DNA from: Epiperipatus broadwayi
Taxonomy: Eukaryota; Onychophora; Udeonychophora; Euonychophora; Peripatidae
Direction: 5' to 3'
Assembly (NCBI GenBank): GCA_028023455.1
Contig: JAQFVV010006246.1
Location: forward strand, 2,533,501-2,597,500
DNA: 64,000 nt
Part shown: piece by piece, positions 57,961 through 64,000 of the stretch
Position numbering within the stretch: position 1 is the first letter of the stretch
How the letters are laid out: the number at the start of each line of letters is the position of its first letter
The notes under the pieces: generated by a model
What the model saw: only the letters and a program-made list of their open reading frames with translations
Told to the model about the DNA's origin: nothing
The model's database searches: none
Program-made: the position numbers and the translations under genes

Positions 57961-59105
57961 TGCTAATTTTTTAGTTTTGTAGTTAACTGAAAAATTAAAA
58001 AAAGGTGGCTGCTAGAGAATTACATTAGATCCAAAGAAGCCACAAAATAGAAACTAGTCTGTGACTATTCAATGAGTAGGTACTAAATAGGAATTTTATG
58101 TACAAACCCTTGCACTTATTGATTATCATGGCTTGCACTGGATGGCATTACTGTATGGAGAGTTTGGTACTGTTTTAACAGATTATGTAAGCATGTAAAA
58201 TGATGATTATGATTATTAGAGAATCTAAGACACCTAAATGTACATATACTGAAGTGAGTTCAGATTTGTATAATATACAAGCAAATGAGCTTGATTGAAA
58301 AGACTGTATTTTTATATTGAATGACAGCTTTATAACTAACTGGAAAGGTAAAAAGTGGCTGCTAAAAGGTTGCATTAGATCCAAAGATCTAGCTGAAGGA
58401 TTCTCAGATCCTAGGATTCTCACTAATGAAAGTCACAAGCTAGAAACAACTCTGGGGATATTGTATGAGTATGTACTAGATAGTAATTTTACACACAAAC
58501 CTTCTTGCATTCATTGATTGCCATGTCTTGCACTGTGTGGCATAATTATATAAAAAGTTTTGTACTGTTTTAACAGCTTGTGTAAGCATATGAAATGGTA
58601 ATTGTGTGATGTTTAGTAGTTTAATATCATTCATGAATATAGGATGATAATGATTGTGATTATTAAAGAACCAAAGGCAACAAAATGTACAGGTACTGAA
58701 CTAGATTGATATTTATAGAACCTCACAAGTGAATTGGCTTGGATTGAAAACATTGTTTTCATTTTGGACTAACTAAAAATGTAAAAGATGGCTGCTAGAA
58801 TGTTGAATTAGATCCCAATTGGCTTGGATTGAAAACATTATTGTGTTTTCATTTTGGACTGATAGCTTTATATTTACTTAAAAAGCAGAAGATGGCTACT
58901 AGAGGATTGCATTAGATCTCAAGATCTAGGTGCTGTGTTCTTAGATCTGAGAATGCCCACTGATAAAATCCACAAATTAGAAATGAGTCTGGGATATTGG
59001 AGGAGTAGGCACTAAATAGGAATTTTATGCACAGACTTTTTTTCATTTCATTGGTTTTATGACTTGCACTGGGTGGCACTACTGCATGGCTTGATTAAGT
59101 ATAGG
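57961..59105 (-). repeat. 430-bp repeat array, inverted orientation
   Basis: From about 57970 the same units appear as reverse complements: the anchor ..gcattagatcc falls near 58024, 58373, 58803 and 58911, with aaaggtggctgctag, cacaagctagaaac and tgtgtaagcat. The spacing 351, 430 and 108 bp shows one shortened and one partly duplicated unit. The ORFs at 58175-58423 and 58317-58517 are repeat text. Confidence 0.92.
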
Positions 59106-59534
59106 AAATGATATCACTATTATTATAATATGATATTTGAGTACACTGGTTAAAAAAATTAAAAGAAAAATTAGTGTATGCCTTTAATGAAATTAAATAT
59201 TTTATAAAGTTACTTTATAATAAGTGAAAAACAATAAAATGCAAATTGTATTATAAAGAAGAATATAAAAATAATTTGATGCATGCAAGTATTTTAAATT
59301 GTGTACTTTATAAAAAATCTAAAATATTCTGTGCCCCCTTTTGATCTACCTTCTAAATGGAAGTTTAAATAGAAAAAAAAATCAATTTTTCAAGAAATTA
59401 AATGGCTAATCTAAATATGTTATTTAAAATTATAGATTAATAAAAATTTTAAACTAATCATTCAATTTTTTTTAAAGTCGGTGACAATTTCTTTTTCCTA
59501 TTGCTAACTAATGTAAGTAAAGAAGAAATAAAAA

Positions 59535-59952
59535 CAATTTTTTTGGTTTTTTTATCAAATTATGATATAATGTCTGAAATGATTTGTTTCTACATGTGAA
59601 AAAAAACATGTTGCTGTAAAGAAACAGATATTAAATCTTGTAACTAGTTGGGCATGAATTTCTTGTTTAGAAAACATCTTTTGAATATAGCAATAGGTGT
59701 TAAAAACATGTGAACAACAGCAAATATGGTATAAATAGGTCTGACAATTTTTTTGTTTTTTTATCAAATTATGATATAATGTCTGAAATGATTTGTTTCT
59801 GCATGTGAAAAAAAAACATGTTGCTGTAAAGAAACAGATATTAAATCTTGTAACTAGCTGGGCATGAATTTCTTGTTTAGAAAACATTTTTTGAATACAG
59901 CAATAGGTGTTAAAAACATGTGAACAACAGCAAATATGGTAGAAATAGGTCT
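59535..59952. repeat. Tandem duplication, about 209-bp period
   Basis: atcaaattatgatataatgtctgaa begins both copies (59554 and 59763); they are nearly identical with a one-base difference in an A-run. The minus-strand 143-codon ORF (59986-59555) spans both and shows IQKMFSKQEIHAQLVTRFNI twice; the A-run difference puts the copies out of frame at the end. The peptide matches no family I know. Confidence 0.9.
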
Positions 59953-59954
59953 GA

Positions 59955-60950
59955 AATAAACAATTAAGCAGTGTATTCCACTTCATTTATTTGAAGACAT
60001 AATTCAAGAAGCAGTGTTGCAGTGATCCCATGCTGAGGACAGAAACTACTGATTAAACTGTTTTCCATTGTAACTTGGATGTCTTGCTGACTGCTTTGAA
60101 GTATGTTTTTATACTTCATTTATAACAGTATGATGACTTTCTTTAACAGAGGACTATTTACTTTGTGTGGCTAGACAATCAATAACCACACCAATCAAAA
60201 TATTTGAAAAATAATGCATTCTGATCCAGAAACCAAAACTGACGTTTGCTCAAATCAGCTGTTTCCTGCTTTAACTATGTTGTGAAAAAGAAAGTGTATT
60301 GTGCCAAGATAAACTCAAGACCTACTTATAGTAAACACTATATAATGTTACCAATACTATTGTATAGTATTATCAATGTCTAATGAGAATAACTGCCATT
60401 TTGAATGAACTAATAAAGATGTTAAAAAAAGATATCTGCAGAAAATCATAGTTTAGAGCTGTTTAAATATTTAACATAGTAATATCTTATCATTATAGTT
60501 TTTCTAAGGTCTTAAATTTAAAATATCTTTTATTATCTTTAATATTTGGTATACATTGTAATTATTTGCACAATTTTAAATTCATTTTTAATAAATTATT
60601 ATCTTTAGTAATCCATTTAATTTGTATTTGCTTATCCAACTCAATTCAAATATTATGCTACTAACATCATTTATGTTATTAATATCCACTATTCTGAAAA
60701 ATCATGAAATCAGTTGGGTAACATGAGGGGATAGTGTTAATAATTTGTAAATAATGACAATCAGGCTTAGTGAATTTTTCAAAAGTAAAATTTTTATTTA
60801 GAAAATTTGGCACCATGAAGTTTTTCTTTTTTTTTTTTTAGTGAAACTAGAAAAACAAATTAAAGATACTTTTGGAAGGGCTTGTATTTAATTTAAACCT
60901 TCAGTACTATATAATAAATCATTATCATTTTAGATATCTGGTTAATATAT
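59955..60950. other. AT-rich DNA without recognisable gene
   Basis: No coding or repeat structure that I can support. It ends in a short (TA)n run in which element G starts. Confidence 0.4.
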
Positions 60951-61838
60951 ATATTGTGCCCTTTTATATGGGTCACCATTTAAGTTTTGTGCTAATCTAG
61001 TAGAAAATTTTAAATTTAAGAAGTATTTTAAAAGTGTGATGTTGACTTTGCTTGTGGTAATGCTACCATAAGTGTAATTAAAGCAATCTATGAGTATTTG
61101 ATATGTGAATTGTGTTGGTATTGAGAAGATATTTAAATGATGATGATTATGATGTAATACTGCATTAATAAATTTAATAACAAATGTTTAAAGCTAAAGT
61201 ATTTAAAAGATTAAGTTAAAATTAGATAAAGATATTTATTAAATTCAAAATATATGTTAAAAGTGAATAAAAATATTTTAAATTATAAGTACTTAAATTG
61301 AGATTAATATTTGATTTTAATCATATCAAATAATTATTTTAAAATCTGATATAATATCTTATTTATTTTTTAAAAATAAATATTTATTTTAAAACTGCAA
61401 TTGTTAGTTTATTTTTAGACAAGCGTTCTTGTATTATAAAGAACAGATGTTATACACACGCGTGGAAGTTGTCTAATAAAGTTGCATAATTATTTTAAAA
61501 AATCATGTTATAAAATTTATAAATAATACGTGAGTTATCACGAGATAAAAATAAAGATATTAATGTAAAATATTAGATCTGATTTTTAAAAATATTACTT
61601 TAAAAAAATGTAACGTATTTAAAAAGATTTAATTTATTTTAAATGATCTTATAAAAGTTAAGATTTAAATCAAGTGAGAAAGAATATTTCAAAAGAATGT
61701 TTAATAGATTTAAATAAATGATAAATATTGTTTTAAAAGAATTTGATAAAATATTAAATATTAAATAAGTCATTATTATTTATTTTTAATATTGTGTTGG
61801 TAAATATGTAAATAAGAAATTTTGATTGTTTAAACTTA

Positions 61839-61872
61839 CCAATCAGATAAGGAGTTTCTGGCAGTATATAAG
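61839..61872 (+). promoter_or_regulatory. Putative Pol II promoter of element G
   Basis: CCAATCAG (61839-61846) and TATATAAG (61865-61872), about 890-910 bp from the element start. In element A the TATA box is 918 bp from the start. AATAAA occurs soon after (61903). Confidence 0.5.
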
Positions 61873-62099
61873 CTGGATTCAATTGTTGAGGGGGTCTCTC
61901 TACAATAAAACTTCTAAGTCGTGTGCGCTATTAAAAAAATAGCCAAGTAAATTTATAAACGCTCTTAAAATCAGTTGTAAAATCATAAGAGTGTTATTGA
62001 ATAATTTATAATATTTTTAAAGTAATGAATATGCAGTAGAAACCTAATATTCCCTATTATCTTCTCAATATCGAAACTCAATTTACGTACAAATAATCA

Positions 62100-62273
62100 A
62101 TGGAAACATCACGTATCGGAAAAATATATCAGAAACTTTATGCTATAGAAGTAACAGACGCTGGATTAGTACATAAAACTACAAGATGGAGAAAAGTAGT
62201 ATTTTGGACTATAAATAGTTTTCAAAAGTTAAATTACTATTGTCTATTACTAATAGATATTTTAAAAATATAA
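62100..62273 (+). CDS. Short ORF downstream of the element G promoter, unknown function
   Basis: The ATG at 62100 opens a 57-residue frame starting METSRIGKIYQKLYAIEVTD and containing HKTTRWRKVVFW before an AT-driven tail and TAA. The first 40 codons use residues such as Arg, Trp, Asp and Gly that AT-rich noise rarely yields. It is about 230 bp after the TATA box. No family is recognised; it may be noncoding. Confidence 0.3.
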   Translation: METSRIGKIYQKLYAIEVTDAGLVHKTTRWRKVVFWTINSFQKLNYYCLLLIDILKI

Positions 62274-64000
62274 ATATTTCTGTAAAAGAAAGTATTTTGA
62301 CAAATTATAGAAGTAAAATATGTATCTTAAGGAAAGATATAAGATGCAGTAGTAATTTTAAATAAATACTTGCCTTGTTAAGTCTTTATGCTTAAAAGAC
62401 TAGAGATTGATAATTTGAAAAGGCAAATATATTATAAGTATAAGTATTTTAAAAAATCGTAATATAATAAAATTATTTTATTAAAGTTATCTAAACGCTG
62501 GCCGTTATAGATGGAAAATTAATTCTTACCGGAATATGTTATTTATAAATGCATAGATAATACATGGACGTCCAAGCCAAACCAAGTTAATTGAAAAATA
62601 ATTAAATGACAATTTTATCAATTATAAACTAAGTTGAAATAATAACTTTCAAATAATAATTGATGAAGAATTGGATCCAAAGAACTTATAAACTATTTTA
62701 ATTTTATTTGTTTTCTTGTGGAACTTATTATTTTTTTAAAAAAAAATAAACGTTATTATTTTTATTATAAACTTTCAAGAAACACGTGATACAACGGAAC
62801 AGGAAATAGTGTTTTATTGACTTTATACGGAGGATATTTGTTAGAACTTTTATGGTAGAAAAAATCAACGCTGGACTATGTAATATGAATTTTATTTTAT
62901 TTATTTAACATAAAATTTAAATATTATTAAACTCTTTAAAAGTAGGTTAGGTACATTTATTAAATAGTAACTTAAAAATAATATAATAATTAATTACATA
63001 AACTTATTTTTATAATTAATATAATACGGAATATTCTAATGAACGTTATGAGTGAAAATGTGAATGATTTTTATTTTATGAAGCTGCAAATTCCGAAGAA
63101 TACTGGATAGCAGAATGGACAATATTATTATTATGGTAAAAAATATTGTATAATGATTTTTAATGAATTTAATATGTTTTTCTTTAGATCAACTGAATAT
63201 TATGTTGTTGTAGAATGAATGGATAAATATATTATGAAAACACATACATTATATTGACAACAAACTTTATTAAAATATGCATAAGTTTTTAATCTATAAT
63301 ATTAACATGATACAACATTACGTAAAGCTTAGAAATAATTATATGATTCTTTCGTAAATAAATTTGATATTTTTATTTATGCTTAGTATTAAAATGATGT
63401 TTATTATTTATCTTAATAATTATTTTATTTTTGCAAGTCAGAAAAGGATTTTAAAAGTCTATTTTATTTTCTGTTTATTGAATAAGTTAAGTTACGTTTA
63501 GGTAGAAGCTTATATTTAGATTGAAAAGTTTACTAAGTATAGACAATATAGTATGAGTAATTTGGATAATGAATATTTTATTTGAAGTTGATATTTGTTT
63601 TTCCGGAAAATGTTTTAAATAAGTTTAGAATATGTTTTATAAATAGAAATTTATTAGAAAGGTTAGTAAAGCACATAGGGTAAAATAATGATTTTACACA
63701 GAAAGGAATCATAAAATTTATCTAATGTAATGTTTTATAAATTTAAAATTGATAAATGATTTTAAATATTAGTGTTTGAATAATACAGATGTAGAATGCA
63801 TATTTTATAAAACATATAATAGAAATTACATTAGGTGGAATTTAATTATAGCCAATCATTTGTTTTACATTATAAAGAGATATTAATTTTATATAAAGCT
63901 CTTAGGTAATGCTAATAACAAAGTGAATACATGATCATACATTATAAATGATATTTAATTAATGTAGTTATTTAATAGGTAGAACTACATTATGTACACA

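Larger units (their letters stand above)
60955..64000 (+). mobile_element. Element G: second copy of the element A family, running off the window
   Basis: Starts TGTGCCCTTTT directly after (TA)n, as element A starts TGTACCCTTTT. Shared blocks in the first 900 bp include agtagaaaattttaaatttaag, tacacacgcgtgg versus tcacacatgggc before a taaagttg phrase, and CCAATCA/TATA at the same distance from the start. The right end lies beyond 64000. Confidence 0.65.

Noticed and set aside
59555-59986. 143-codon minus-strand ORF as a gene
   Set aside because: It results from a recent non-coding-looking tandem duplication, is frame-shifted between copies and resembles no family.

Overview
The window looks like intergenic and intronic DNA from a large, repeat-rich animal genome. 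It is strikingly AT-rich (by eye around 70% or more), has no operons, Shine-Dalgarno sites or long open ORFs, and carries metazoan-type hAT, Tigger/pogo and Ty3/gypsy elements plus one pair of intron-bounded CUB-domain exons. I cannot name the species. No rRNA gene, intact tRNA gene, CRISPR array or intact transposase was found. Almost every listed ORF over 60 codons is either chance or part of a decayed mobile element.

Layout. 1-1.7 kb: degenerate repeats and a foldback element. 1.67-6.46 kb: long LTR-like element A. 6.47-12.57 kb: degenerate minus-strand gypsy element B, whose 5' LTR is split by a 2.75-kb TG..CA insertion with a 5-bp target duplication. 12.6-13.4 kb: unidentified decayed coding sequence. 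16.06-23.90 kb: minus-strand K02A2.6-type gypsy element with both LTRs, target duplication, polypurine tract, gag, PR, RT, RNase H and IN, itself interrupted by about 3 kb that includes a non-autonomous hAT. 24.0-25.2 kb: terminal-inverted-repeat (TIR) element with telomere-like repeats. 25.4-26.7 kb: partial relative of element D. 27.7-29.4 kb: the only host-gene signal, two exons of a CUB domain, with a Tigger-like transposon beside the second. 29.5-36 kb: relative of element A, split by a 2.2-kb TIR element holding a satellite. 37.1-38.7 kb: hAT element with perfect 8-bp duplication. 39.4-44.8 kb: large foldback, 445-bp repeats, and elements C and D back to back in TA microsatellites. 45.7-51 kb: further promoter-bearing AT-rich elements. 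53-59 kb: TA microsatellite and a 430-bp repeat array that reverses orientation. 60.96 kb to the end: second copy of the A family.

The main pattern is a set of long, low-coding elements with TGTA...TACA termini lodged directly in (TA)n microsatellites, often two per microsatellite. Several carry a CCAAT/TATA promoter, a short leader exon (some with a tiny basic ORF) and a 5' splice donor, yet no pol gene. The simplest reading is solo LTRs of several retrotransposon families sharing a preference for TA repeats; a less likely alternative is a distinct class of element. Two of them (C and D) also begin with a perfect terminal hairpin whose inner arm repeats the opposite terminus.
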